From NCBI RefSeq assembly GCF_907164915.1, contig NC_061863.1, positions 35,375,382 to 35,439,381 of the forward strand: DNA of 64,000 nucleotides, in the 5' to 3' direction. This document shows positions 23,367 through 35,749 of this stretch, piece by piece (the stretch's first letter is position 1; each line of letters starts with the position of its first letter). The DNA is from Impatiens glandulifera. Its lineage: Eukaryota > Streptophyta > Magnoliopsida > Ericales > Balsaminaceae. Below the pieces are notes generated by a model. The model worked only from the letters and a program-made list of their open reading frames with translations. It did not search any database and had not been told where the DNA came from. A program made the translations under genes and the position numbers.

Positions 23367-24626
23367 TGATAGGATCGGCGTAATCGATAGAGACGGGGGT
23401 CTAGCTATTGATGACGGCTTTGGGAAAACGGTTTGATAGAAATCTTGTTAAGGATTTAAATCACTTTTTATTTTTCACAAACCCTTGCAAACTCTTGAAC
23501 GATTCAAGTGCGGAAATGTTTGCTCAAGTTTGAATCTAAGAACCAAAGAATGAGAAGATGACGGAATGTAAATGACACAACAGTTTGTTTATGGATGTTC
23601 GGAGCAAAACTCCCTACGTCACCCCTTCTTCCAACACTTGGAAGAATTCACTATACGTTTCTTAGACTCAAATACAGTTGCACGACTAGCTCACTATTGA
23701 ACAAAACAAACTTTGTTCACTTACAATATATTGAAGTATATCACTCAACTAAACAATGATTTGATTCTAACTCTCTCTTGATAAACACACAGTAAAGAAA
23801 AAAAGCAGCTCTTTCGTATATCAGCTTGTATGTTCACGTATGATTCTCTGAGTATCAATAGATCGATGATTCATCCGTTTTTCTTGATGATCTTTAAATA
23901 GAGAGCAGGTATCAACGGTCAAATCTTCTATAATGACACGTGGCTAACTTCCATTGGAACACCTCCATAGTACACAGCAAACTCTGAGCACCAGGATCGT
24001 GGCCGTACCAATCTGGTAGTGCGCCAAATATTCTTCTAGAATATTTCTACAAGAAACAAGTAGTGGGAAGAATATTTTCTTACGTGGAATTAATAAATTG
24101 GTTGCAACTGGCTGTCGTACTAATCTTCACTGGAAAGTGGAGCAGGAGTAGCATACAACTAGTTGATCGTGGGTAGACGGATGCTAGCTTCAAGCAACTA
24201 CTTAAGCATGGCATACAACGTTTTTCACTTAGATTGACAAGTTTAATGAAATTAGACGTCCACGTCTAATAACATGATCCATTAGACCACCTGGTCTAAT
24301 GGGATTAGACGACACGTCTAATTACGATTCCCTTCAGACTAATCTGAAGGAGTTAGACTGCATGTCTCACTCTTATATGTTAGACAACACGTCTATCTAC
24401 GCATCCCTTCAGACTAATCTGAAGGAGTTAGACTGCACGTCTAACTCTCATCTGTTAGACTGCACGTCTCACTACATCTATTAGACTACACGTCTAACTA
24501 CGCATCCCTTCAAACTAATTTGAAAGAGTTAGACTACATGTCTAACTCTCATCTGTTAGACTGCACATCTAACTACGTCTGTTATACTGCACGTCTAACT
24601 ATGCATCCCTTCAGACTAATCTGAAG
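23367..24626 (-). repeat. E2 3' LTR, distal part
   Basis: It is the reverse complement of the E1/E3 LTR end, including the AAACGGTTTGATAGAAAT and CTCTCTCTTGAT regions, and passes into the TTAGAC/GTCTAA palindrome array from about 24250. It stops at the E3 insertion. Confidence 0.75.
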
Positions 24627-26603
24627 TGTTGGGTCAAATTATTTTGACTAAGTGTTGAAATAATTTAACCACTGATATTTTGATGATGAAATAACTTATT
24701 AGTTTTGATACAGGTGTATTGAAACAATATGTCATAAGACTTGGATCTAATGAGGGTCATTAGACCGCTTTTGGTTTTCATTACATAAAATTAGATGTAC
24801 AGTCTAACTCATAGGAGTTAGACGTGTTGTCTAATAGACGTGTAATTAGACGGATGGTCTAATAGATACACGGAATTAGACGTAAGTCTAATGCACAGAA
24901 TTAAACGTACAATCTAACTAATCGGAGTTAGACGTGTAGTTTAATGAATGCACAGAATTAGACGTAAGTCTAATAGAATTAGACGTACAGTCTAACTCAC
25001 CGGAGTTAGACGTGTAGTCTAATAAATGTAAAGAATTAGACGTAAGTCTAACGAATACACAGAATTAGACGTAAGTCTAATATGTTTGTAATTAAACGGG
25101 TAGTCTAATTGTTATTTGGAATTAGACGTACAGTCTAACTCATCGGAGTTAGACGTGTAGTCTAATATATTTATAATTAGATGGGTAGTCTAATTTATGC
25201 AGAATTAGAAATGCAGTCTAACTTAATGAAATTAGACGTGCAGTCTAATAGAATGTGAAATTTAGACGTGCGCTTAACTCTTTCAAACAAGTCTGAGGTA
25301 GAACCGGAATTAGACGTGCAGTCTAACTCAGTTGAGTTAAACGTGCATTCTAATGGTTATTGTATAATTAGACGTGTAGTCTAATTAATGAAAGTTAGAC
25401 GTGCGTCTAACTCTTTCAGACATGTCTGAGGTAGAACCGGAATTAGACGTACAGTATAACTCAATGGAGTTAGACGTGCAGTTTAATGGTTATTATATAA
25501 TTATACGTGTAGTCTAATTAATGAAAGTTAGACATGCGTCTAACTCCTTCAGACAAGTCTGAGGTAGAACCGGAATTAGACGTGCAGTCTAACTTAGTGG
25601 AGTTAGACGTGCAATCTAATAGTTATTATAATTAGACGCGAGTCTAATTCTATTAGACCATGCGGTCTAATAGATGTTTTTCTATTAGAAGGAGATGACT
25701 TATTTCATTAGACTGATTTTCACAATCCGTCTAACTGAAATACGTTTAATTCTCAGTTTAAGTAGTATGCTTGAATCTAGCATTTCACCTACCCACGTGC
25801 TATAGCTGTACCCTACTTCTGCTCCACTTTCTAGTGATGATTAGTACAGCAGCTATACGCATCCAATCAAGGAATGTCACGTAAGTGAATTTTCCTCAAA
25901 TTACTTGTTTTGCAAGTACATCTTTGATGGAATATTCGGCGCACTACCAGTTCTGTACGACCACGATCCTTGTGCTCAGAACCAGATGTGTACAATAGAG
26001 GCTCTCCAATGGAAGAGTGCCACATATCATTTCTTGAAGTTTCGACCGTTTCTCCCGCTCAGTATTTAACAAATCCTAAGGACAAAGGACGAATCACCTG
26101 TTACTTGCCAATCTTGCTTACTGAAACTACAGAGAATTCAAGCCTTTAAATATTGTGAAGCTTCTTTCTGATTGTACTGTGTGTGAATCGAGAGAGAGAA
26201 CTAGAACCAAAACACCTTTAGTTGAGTGATATTCTTCATCTTGTAATTGAACAGAAAGTGTTCTGTTCAATAGTGAGCTAAGTGTGTGTGTAAACTGTAT
26301 TTGATTCTAATCATATTATAGTGAATCCTTCCGATGGTTGGAAGAAGGGGTGACGTAGGAGAGTTTCTCCGAACATCTATAAACAAACTACTGTGTTCTT
26401 CTTTTCTGTCATCTTTTCATATTTCATCTTGTGCTTCAAACCCAAGTAAACAATTCCTCCTTGAATCCTTTCCAATTGTTTACACAAGTTTGCGTAGAAT
26501 AGAAAGCGAATTAAATCCCTAACAGGATTTCTTTCAACCCGTTTTTCATAAGCATTCATCCTTAGCCAGACCCTCGTCTCTATCGATAAAGCCAATCCTA
26601 TCA
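24627..26603 (+). repeat. 5' LTR of E3 (1,977 bp)
   Basis: TGTTGGGTCA ... AATCCTATCA. The palindrome array runs from about 24790 to 25740, with three 133-bp tandem units (landmark at 25299, 25432 and 25565). A CTCAGTATTTAAC stretch near 26058 is a possible weak TATA region. Confidence 0.92.
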
Positions 26604-26605
26604 AT

Positions 26606-26617
26606 TGGTATCAGAGC
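26606..26617 (+). other. Primer binding site of E3
   Basis: TGGTATCAGAGC, two bases after the LTR end, is the standard plant primer site complementary to the 3' end of initiator tRNA-Met. Confidence 0.9.
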
Positions 26618-26648
26618 CCTTTTTCTATTCTCAAGCCTTTCCTAAAAT

Positions 26649-28444
26649 ATGTCGAATATACCCAAAGATGCCAGTGCTACAGCCATTCCAACCTCCTCTC
26701 GTGAAAACTAAATTGTTTGGAAGAAAAGAGTTCATGCTCATCTCTCTTCTCTTCATGATGACATGTGGTGCGTTGTCACAGAAGGTCCTAGCAAGATTGA
26801 TAAGGAGAAGGATGACTGGACCACTGATGAAAAGAGACAGAACAACCTCAACAACATGGCTCTTGATGTTCTGTACAGATCTCTTGATGACAGTATGTTC
26901 AACTACATCATCGAATGTGATACTGCAAAGAGGTCTGGGACAGACTCACTCAACTATGTGAGGGCAACGAGCAAACCATGGAAAACAAGATCATGGTTGC
27001 TACTCAACAGTTCGACAGCTTCAAAATGCGTCCTGGTGAAACAATGAACGATTTCGACACCAGATTCAACAAGATCGTCTCCTCTCTGTCCATTCTAGGC
27101 AAGACCTATAGCAACCGGGAGCTTGCTATCAAGGTCATGCGTGCTCTTCCAAGAGAATGAGACATAAAGACTATGGCGATGAGATGATACAAAGATCTTA
27201 ACAAGATCTCTCTCTTTGATCTCTTCGCTGACTTGAAGGCCTATGAGTTCAAGCTGAACTGTAGGATGGAAGAAGATCAACCCACATCCGTTATCATTTC
27301 CAAGGCGCTGGTGACTGCTGAAGAGCCACCAACCGCTCCGGACGTGAAGATGGATGCTCAGCAGCTGAGCAGCGATGTCATGTTTCTCTTTGTGAAGAAG
27401 TTTGGCGATTTCATGAAGAAGAGCAACTCTAACTCAAACTCTTCAAATTCTAATGATAATAGAAAATCTAAAGCTAATGTTACTTGTTTTAACTGTGGTA
27501 ATAAAGGTCATTATGCATCGAAATGGCGGAAGCCAAAGCGTGAAGATGCCAAGGATGATGGAAAAGAGCTTAAGGCTCTTATGGCTGGTGGCGGAAAGAA
27601 CAGGGGAAGCAATAGTGGCTCGTAGTTTTCATCCAGTGAAAGTGATGAAGAAGATGTGGCTTGCTTCATGGCCATAGAAGATGAAGAAGGAACTCAGGAG
27701 ACTGAGGTATTTGATTTTTCTTCCAAAAGGTTTTCAACGGAACAACTGGTAGCTGCACTAGATGACATGGTCATCGAGTATAGAAAGCTAGCAGAATCTC
27801 TTAATGAAACTAAATCTTCATCAGATTTAAATAAATCAAATTTGTCTAACAGGGAAGAGTCAAATGATTTTGAAAAGAAGATTGAAGAGATCTCATCTGA
27901 GAAAAAGATACTCAAAGAACAGATTCAAACACTTTCATCTGAAAACAAATAATTAAACTATGTTGTCAGTGCATGGACAAGATCAGGATATGCTGTTAAA
28001 TATCAGATTAGCATGTTGAAACTTGCTAGAAATAGATCCATATTGGGATTTGATAGCAATGACCCTAATCTGTCCTGCAAAAAGTCAAAACCAAATGACA
28101 AACTTAAGCCAATAAGTTTTGTCAAAGGGAGTATGACTGACATTGAATCTGATCCTATTCATGAAGAAGTTGCTTTCAAAAATGAAATAGTTTATGTCCC
28201 ACCAACTGTCAGCTGGCTTAAGAATAAGATAGAAAAAGCTAATAAGTCTGGTGATTTAAAACCTGACTCTAAGTTAAGGTGTTTTAAAAGAAAACCTTCT
28301 TCAAAAGTTAAAGGATCAGTGGCTAGCAGGAAATCATCTGCTAAGTCAAAATCTTATGCATTAATCACAACACAAAATGGGAAGTCCATCAGAATAACTC
28401 AAATATGGATTCCTAAGGGACTGATTGACCGAGGACCCAATTGA
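26649..28444 (+). pseudogene. Copia gag (E3), disrupted
   Basis: It starts with ATG 26649 (MSNIPKDASATA), 32 bases after the primer site. A gag polyprotein region resembling UBN2 follows (WKKRVHAHL, VATQQFDSFKMRPGETMNDF), then a zinc knuckle at about 27485-27526 with C-FN-C-GNKG-H-YASK-W, in which the last Cys has become Trp. A coiled coil and a basic C-terminus end in PKGLIDRGPN. Damage: a stop soon after the start (near 26709), a frameshift near 26950, stops near 27160, 27187 and 27625 and two near 27950. Gag normally forms the virus-like particle and binds RNA. This copy cannot make it. Confidence 0.85.
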
Positions 28445-29305
28445 GTGTGGGTACCAAAATGTGTAAATAGTTTATTTTGTAGGTGATGCAGGAGGATAGT
28501 AGGAAGGAAGCTAGAAGAGTACTCCTCTGAGTACACAACTTGGAATATCAACAATGGCATTTGCCATTCTGGAAGAATAAATGTTTTTATTTGTCAAAAA
28601 TGATTTTAGTCTACGGACCACAAAAATTATTTATTAAATTCTAAATGTTCATATTCATAATGAGAGGGAAAAATTTATTTGGAATTAAAGATATTCTCTA
28701 GATGAATATCCTTAATCGGTCTAATTAGACAAGGGTGTCTAAAAGAAATAGTATGTACTTAGATGTATTTTTGCTCATAATCCATACATCTAAGTCTATA
28801 TGTTGAGGTGTTATACCTACGTAATTGGACGTACACGTCTAATAGACGTTAGACATTTTTACGTCATGAGCAAAAGGATGCTCACGTCTAACTAACACAC
28901 GTCTAACACGTGGTGTTTATGCGGAATTAGACGTACACGTCTAATAAACATTAGACAGATTTTTTATAAACACGGAATTAGACGTATGCGTCTAATAGAC
29001 TCATCTGTCTAATAGATGTGTGTAATATGGATTTGTGGAGTAAGAAAAACGTCTAACTACGTGTCGATTAGACTGATCAAGGACAGCTGTCCCACGTTGA
29101 GAGCTATCTGCTTTTCCCGCTCAAAACATCAAACAGTCATCTCTTACTAACATGAAGACACGTGTCTATCAAGTTTATAGAAAATGACTGATATACCCTC
29201 ATCTTTAATGACGATTTCTCGAAAAAGGACGTCTAACATTTATTAATGGGCCATACCCCTAGAATAGACGGTTATTATGTATTTCTCTCTTTCATCTATA
29301 TAAGG
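28445..29305 (+). promoter_or_regulatory. Internal upstream region and TATA box of the E3 accessory gene
   Basis: It aligns along its length with 5341-6200 of E1. Palindromic ACGTCTAA/TTAGACGT motifs cluster at about 28820-29010. TATATAAGG at 29297-29305 lies about 120 bases before the accessory ATG, followed by a CT-rich leader. Confidence 0.6.
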
Positions 29306-29426
29306 ACATTTCTGCATGAATTTAAAAGCTTTCAATCTCTCGAAATCTTTAAGAACCCTAACTTTCTTTGCAGTTCTCTCACTAAATCTCTCTGAAAATC
29401 CTGTGTCGATTCATATTCTCTCAAAA

Positions 29427-32400
29427 ATGGTGAAGAAAATCACTCTCGGTTACTGTACTTTGCAGGTGGATTTTCCATCGGTGTATACGTTTGATCAACC
29501 GGAAGTGGTGAAGATGTTCCAAACCCTAGAATATTCTGGGTTAAGGAAGTATCTGGGCGGACCGTTCATCCTCTACGAAGACGAAATTCGCGAGTTCTTC
29601 AAAACGACAACTATGGTGGATGACTCCATCGTAGAAACCGTCAACGGAACGGAGATTTCTTTTGACGAAGTAGTTTATGCGGAGTTCTTTGAACTTCCAA
29701 CGGAGGGTCATCTATTCGACTTGGTTCTCTCTTCAAAAATCATGGAGGAGATGAAGACAACTTTCTCTGCAAACGGTTCGAAGATCCATGTGAATGGACT
29801 CAAGAAGATATTCAAACCGCATTTCATTCTTCTGAACGACGTGGTGGCAAAGGCGCTTCAGGGGAAAGCTGGTTCCTTCAATCTCTATAGTCAAGACCAT
29901 TTTGACTATATGTGTGCTATCTCAAAAGGGATCCAGGTAAACTAGGCTCATACCCTTTTTCAAAACTTATGCTACTCTATCAGTCAGACGAACAAAGAAA
30001 GTATTACATATGCGGCTCAACTTAGTCACTTGTTGAAGCATTTTGGGGTTCCCGTTGGTGAACCGGTGCAGATCAATTCTCCACGAGTATTTTCTTCTCT
30101 TACATTGGTTAGCACACTGACGAGGTTGAAGAACAACCTTAAATATGCATCTGGTGTTTCCAGTTTCCAGACCAGTGGAAAACCTTCCACCCGATCCAAT
30201 CCTTCTGCTTCTGTTATGACAACAGGGGCAAAGAGAACCAAAACGGTGAACGAATCGGAGGCAAGTTCCTCCAGTCTGAAAAGTCCAAACCAGAAGGACT
30301 CTGAATCTGTTGATTCAAGGTTGAAGAAAGGTCCAGGCGTACTTGCTGCAACCCTAATGTCATCATTATCCACTCCCTTAACATTTTTGAGGAAACCTGC
30401 GAGGTCTTGTGCCTCAAAGGAGAAGAAGACAAGGGCGCCCCGAGCGTCTAAATCTGCAAAGGTGAAGTCTTATAAATCTTTGGCCTCTGTTTCTAAATTT
30501 GATGTTCCCATAGTGGAACAAGCTGAATCTATATTCTCTCCTTTGAGAGAATCTGCCGAAGGGCCTGTTGTTGAGTCAGTCGGTCCAAATGATGAAACTG
30601 TTGACAGGATTGAGTCTCCTGTTGTTCAAACTGATCTTGTAGTTGCCGGTGTTACAGAGTCATCGCAACCAGAACAAGGTGCTATTCTTACCCTTGTGGC
30701 TGATGAACCCATTATTCCAGTTGCTAAAGATTCTTTGGTAGCCGGGAAAGTTGCTTGTATGGAGCTTCCTGCTGAGCTATGGAAGAAACCACAATCTGCG
30801 TTCGAACTGTTGCGCTCTAGAAAACGGGCGGATGGAATCGTTATCGGTGAACCAAGACCTGCTCCAAAACCCGTAGAGGTTGTTAAAAAAGGAAAATCCA
30901 TTGCAATTCAAGCTCCTGAGAAGGTATCTGAGGCAACGGGAATCGTTGACCTTATTTTGGATCAAGTTAAAGTTCTTACTGCTAAGTAATTGGGAATTTA
31001 TGAGTCCTGGTCCATAGAGAGGCTATCCTCCAAGTACAACGACTCTCTATCAAACGCTGCCATAACAAAAGAATGGAATAAGAGGGTGAAAAACGAGAAA
31101 AAAGTCTTGAAATGGGCAAGAACTTCAGAAGTTGGTGAGGCTCTGAAGAAAAGAGAACTGGTGGAAGCTTGCATTTTTGGAAAAGCTCTTTTTCCAATTT
31201 TTGAAGCCAGAAAAGCTAACTTCTATCCTGATGTGAAAGGAGCTAAGGTTGAAGTGAAGGTATTGAAGAAATTGAACGATATCCTGGACAATTATGTCTC
31301 TGTTGCTTCTAGACACATTCATGGCGCCGATTGCTCTGGCGTAGAACCTCTTAATGAAGAAGAAGCTATGGATATTCCAGATGCCGACAATGATGCTGAT
31401 GAGCTAGATGCTGCTCTCCTGATCGAATTCGGGAATCTTTCTACCGAAGAGAGATGCATTCTAGATCAACCCTTCCAAGAACGTCCGAATGAAGAAGAAG
31501 AAGAAAATGTGAATGTCCAATAGCCTAAACAAGCTCTTGAGATAAATGAAGAAGATATTCTTGTGGAAGATGTGACTGAGGAGGATTTTAAAGATCCTAT
31601 TGAAGAAAACGTGTTATTAACCCCTGTTGCGAGAACATAGGTTGTTCAAGAGAAATTGGCCGAGGATACTCAGCCAGAAACTGTCAGAACTAAGGGGGAA
31701 CCCTCTAAAGAGAAAGACGATGAAGAAGAATGTTACTCATCTGAGGAGGAACAAGATCAGCAAGCAACTTTTGTGAAGCCCCGTCTATTTCCCGACACCA
31801 TTGTGGGAAGTGTTCACGAAAACATCAACATTCTTCGTCACTACTCTAGAAATCTGCTTGAGAGATTTTAGAGGGCTGAAGAAGAAATTGAAGAAGAAGA
31901 ATGAGACAAAGCTGCTAAGAATACCGAAATGAATGAGCCGGAGCAATCCTTGCAGGTTCATACAAACTTTGAGCCTATTCAAAGTATGGCAACAGAATCT
32001 GAAGATGTTTCGTCTCATGAAGAGTCATCTGCCAGAGGAAACAAAGTGTTAAGATCTATGAGATCTATGCTCTCATCACTTCAGAAGACCATGTCTCAGA
32101 CCATGAACTCAAGGGAAGAAGAAAGAGAGAGCTTTCGCAATATTTTCAAGGTCCTCACTGATCTGGATAACACTTTGAAGAAGAACACATATGAGACCCA
32201 TATCGCGAATGTAAACTTTTCAAAGTTTCAAAAGGATCTCTTCAACCATCAAAGTGAATTATTGGACATTGAAAGACAATTCAATGATGAACGCCACAAG
32301 GAAACCATGGAAGAATTCAGTCTGGTGAAGAATCAGATGGTGGACATTCAGGGTTGCATGAGTAGGAACGATAATGAACGTCAAGAATTTGCTGGTTCCA

Positions 32401-32783
32401 TTGCTAGAAGGTTGCAAGCGAAGGAGGATGCAAAGGTAAATACTGAAGGTGCTCAACCTCGACCAGTTCAAGGAGAATCAAGCAGAAGAAATGATGGTGT
32501 GTCAATCGGCACAAGATCCAGACGAGCTCCAATCACTGATGATAATCCTAGGCCAACCAAGAGAGGTGGAGGTCGTAGCGGTGCTGAGCGTGGAGGTAGA
32601 AGTGGTGGTGGCCGGAGTAGGCTATCAAATATTGATCAAGGTGGACATGCCAATGGTGGTGAACGCGGTGGAAGATCAAGTGCAGGCGGTCGTGGTGGTC
32701 GCGACTATCCTCATTTCTTCAACATGCTTCCTGGTCAAAAGATGAGTCCAACCGATCCTCGAGTTAAAAGGGAAGAACAGTGA
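29427..32783 (+). pseudogene. Retrotransposon accessory gene (E3 copy), nonsense-broken
   Basis: It starts with ATG 29427 (MVKKITLGYCTLQVDF). All parts lie in one frame to TGA 32781-32783, about 1,118 codons. Domains: N-terminal domain of about 230 residues (GGPFILYEDEIREFF, FELPTEG, LLNDVVAKALQGKAGSF), basic Ser-rich linker, conserved middle block (SSKYNDSLSNAAITKEWN), acidic stretch, coiled coil (EEERESFRNIF onward), and an RGG-rich tail (GGGRSGAERGGRSGGG) ending near MLPGQK. Stops at 29943, 30987, 31521, 31638, 31869 and 31902 interrupt it, but I see no frameshift. RGG boxes often bind RNA, so a role with element RNA is conceivable. The family's function is not known to me. Confidence 0.72.
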
Positions 32784-32943
32784 TATCTCTTCTTTCAACT
32801 TATTTAACTCTTCTAAACAATTGTCTTTGATGGTTTTTCGAATACTGGTTTTTGGATGAATGATGTAAGTGAACAAGGTTTTTGTTTATATATATGATTA
32901 ATGCATGTTTGATATATGTATGCAGGTTTGCAATTTCTTCATC

Positions 32944-32957
32944 AAAAAGGGGGAAAT
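32944..32957 (+). other. Polypurine tract of E3
   Basis: AAAAAGGGGGAAAT directly precedes the 3' LTR start at 32958. Confidence 0.9.
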
Positions 32958-34912
32958 TGTTGGGTCAAATTATATTGACTAAGTGTTAAATAATTTAACT
33001 ACTAATATTTTGATGATGAAATAACTTATGAGTTTTGATACAGGTGTATTGAAACAATATGTCATAAGACTTAGATCTAATGAGGGTCATTAGACCGATT
33101 TTGGCTTTCATTGCATAAAATTAGACGTACAGTCTAACTCATCGGAGTTAGACGTGTAGTCTAATAGACGTGTAATTAGACGGATGGTCTAATAGATACA
33201 CTGAATTAGACGTAAGTCTAATGCACAGAATTAGACATACAGTCTAACTCATCGGAGTTAGACGTGTAGTCTAATAAATGCACGGAATTAGACGTACAGT
33301 CTAACTCATCGGAGTTAGAAATGTAGTCTAATAAATGTACAGAATTAGACGTAAGTCTAATGAATACACAGAATTAGACGTAAGTCTAATATGTTTGTAA
33401 TTAGACGAGTAGTCTAATTGTTATTTGGAATTAGACGTACAGTCTAACTCATCGGAGTTAGACGTGTAGTCTAATATATTTATAATTAGACGGGTAGTCT
33501 AATTTATGCGGAATTAGACGTGCAGTCTAACTTAAAGAAGTTAGACGTGCAGTCTAATAGAATGTGAAAGTTAGACGTGCGTCTAACTCCTTCAGACAAG
33601 TCTGAGGTAGAACCGAAATTAGACGTGCAGTCTAACTCAGTGGAGTTAGATGTGCAGTCTAATAGTTATTGTATAATTAGACGTGTAGTCTAATTAATGA
33701 AAGTTAGACGTGTGTCTAACTCCTTCAGACAAGTCTGAGGTAGAACCGGAATTAGACGTGAAGTCTAACTTAGTGGAGTTAGACGTGTAGTCTAATGGTT
33801 ATTGTATAATTAAATGTGTGGTCTAATTAATGAAAGTTAGACGTGCGTCTAACTCCTTCAGACAAGTCTGAGTTAGAACCGGAATTAGACGTGCAGTCTA
33901 ACTCAGTGGAGTTTGACGTGTAGTCTAATGGTTATTGTAATTAGACGCGAGTCTAATTCTATTAGACCAGGTGGTCTAATAGACATTTTTCTATTAGAAG
34001 GAGATGACTTATGTCATTAGACTGATTTTCACAATTCGTCTAACTTAAATACGTCTAATGCTAAGTTTAAGCAGTATGCTTGAATCTAGCATTTCACTTA
34101 CCCACGTGCTATAGCTGTACCCTACTTCTGCTCCACTTTCTAGTGAAGATTAGTACAACAACTATACTTATCCAATCAAGGAATGCCACGTAAGAGAATT
34201 TTCCTCAAATTACTTGTTTTGCAGGTACATCCCTGATGGAATATTCGACGCACTACCAGTTCTGTACGGCCACGATCCTTGTGCTCAGAACCTACTGTGT
34301 ACAATGGAGGCTCTCCAATGAAAGTGTGCCACGTATCATTTCTTGAAGTTTCGACCGTTAGCCCCCGCTCAGTATTTAACAAATCCAAAGGACAACGGAC
34401 GAAGCACCTGTTACTTGCCAATCTTTCTTACTGAAACTACAGAGAATTCAAGACTTTGAATATTGTGAAGCTTCTTTCTGATTGTACTGTGTGTGAATCG
34501 AGAGAGAGAGAGCTAGAATCAAAACACTTTTAGCTGAGTGATATTCTTCATCTTGTAATTGAACATAAAGTGTTCTGTTCAATAGTGAACTAAGTGTGTG
34601 TAAACTGTATTTGATTCTAATCATATTATAGTGAATCCTTTCGGTGGTTGGAAGAAAAGGTGACGTAGGAGAGTTTCTCCGAACATCCATAAACAAACTG
34701 CTGCGTTCTTCTTTTCTGTCATCTTTTTATATTTCATCTTGTACTTCAAACCCAAGTAAACAATTCCGCCTTGAATCCTTTTCAAGTGTTTATACAAGTT
34801 TGCGTAGAATAGAAAGAGAATTAAATCCTAACAGGATTTCTTTCAAATCGTTTTTCATAAGCCTTCATCCTTATCCAGACCCCCGTCTCTATCGATAAAG
34901 CCGATCCTATCA
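32958..34912 (+). repeat. 3' LTR of E3 (1,955 bp)
   Basis: TGTTGGGTCA ... GATCCTATCA, nearly identical in plan to the 5' LTR, with three 133-bp units (33608, 33741 and 33874). By eye it differs from the 5' LTR by scattered substitutions and small gaps, so the insertion is not brand new. Confidence 0.92.
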
Positions 34913-34917
34913 TGAAG

Positions 34918-35703
34918 GTGTTAGACTACACGTCTAACTCTCATCTGTTACACTAAACGTCTAACTACCTATCTGTTAGACTGTACGTCTAACTACGTAT
35001 CCCTTGAGACTAATCTAAAAGAGTTAGACTGCACGTTTAACTCTCATCTGTAAGACTGCACTTCTCACTACGTTTCTGTTAGACTGCACGTCTAACTACG
35101 CCTGTTAGACTACATGTCTAACTACGCATCCCTTCAGACTAGTCTAAAGGAGTTAGACTACATGTCTAACTCTCATCTGTTAGATTGCACGTCTAATTAC
35201 GTATCCGCTAGACTGCACGTCTAACTACGTATCCGTTATACTGCACATCTAAGTACGTTTGTTAGACTGCACGTCTAACTACGCATCCCTTCAGACTAAT
35301 CTGAAGGAGTTAGACTGCACGTCTAACTCTCATCTGTTAGACTGCACGTCTAACTACGTATCCATTAGACTGCACGTCTAACTACGTATCCCTTTAGACT
35401 AATATGAAAGAGTTAGACTGCATGTCTAACTCTCATCTGTTAGACTGTACATCTATCTACGTATAGTTAGATTGCACGTCTAACTACGTCTGTTAGACTG
35501 CACGTCTAACTATGTATGTTAGATTGTACGTCTAACTACATATGTTAGATTGCATGTCTAACTATGTCTGTTAGACTGCATGTCTAACTACACATCTGTT
35601 AGACTGCACGTCTAACTCAATGCATCTAATGGCCAATTAGTCTAATGAACCTCATTCAGACTTAGTCTAATATAACATGTTTTTCATACACCTACATCAA
35701 AAA
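34918..35703 (-). repeat. E2 3' LTR, proximal part, truncated
   Basis: It continues the array of GTTAGACTGCACGTCTAAC palindromes (about 34920-35620), then CATACACCTACATCAAAA, which matches the reverse complement of the LTR start region. The match ends near 35703, so the terminal bases (expected ACCCAACA) are lost. Confidence 0.65.
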
Positions 35704-35749
35704 ATAAATTCAGGACAACACAAAACATTTCTTCCTTCCCTCTAAGTTG

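Larger units (their letters stand above)
24627..34912 (+). mobile_element. Ty1/Copia (Sirevirus-like) element E3, two LTRs, no pol
   Basis: 5' LTR 24627-26603, primer site 26606-26617, broken gag 26649-28444, internal promoter region, accessory gene 29427-32783, polypurine tract 32944-32957, 3' LTR 32958-34912. TGAAG flanks both ends (24622-24626 and 34913-34917). Protease, integrase, RT and RNase H are absent: the gag stop is followed directly by the accessory-gene upstream region. The element therefore moved, or was copied, using enzymes from another element. It is nested in the E2 LTR. Confidence 0.92.
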
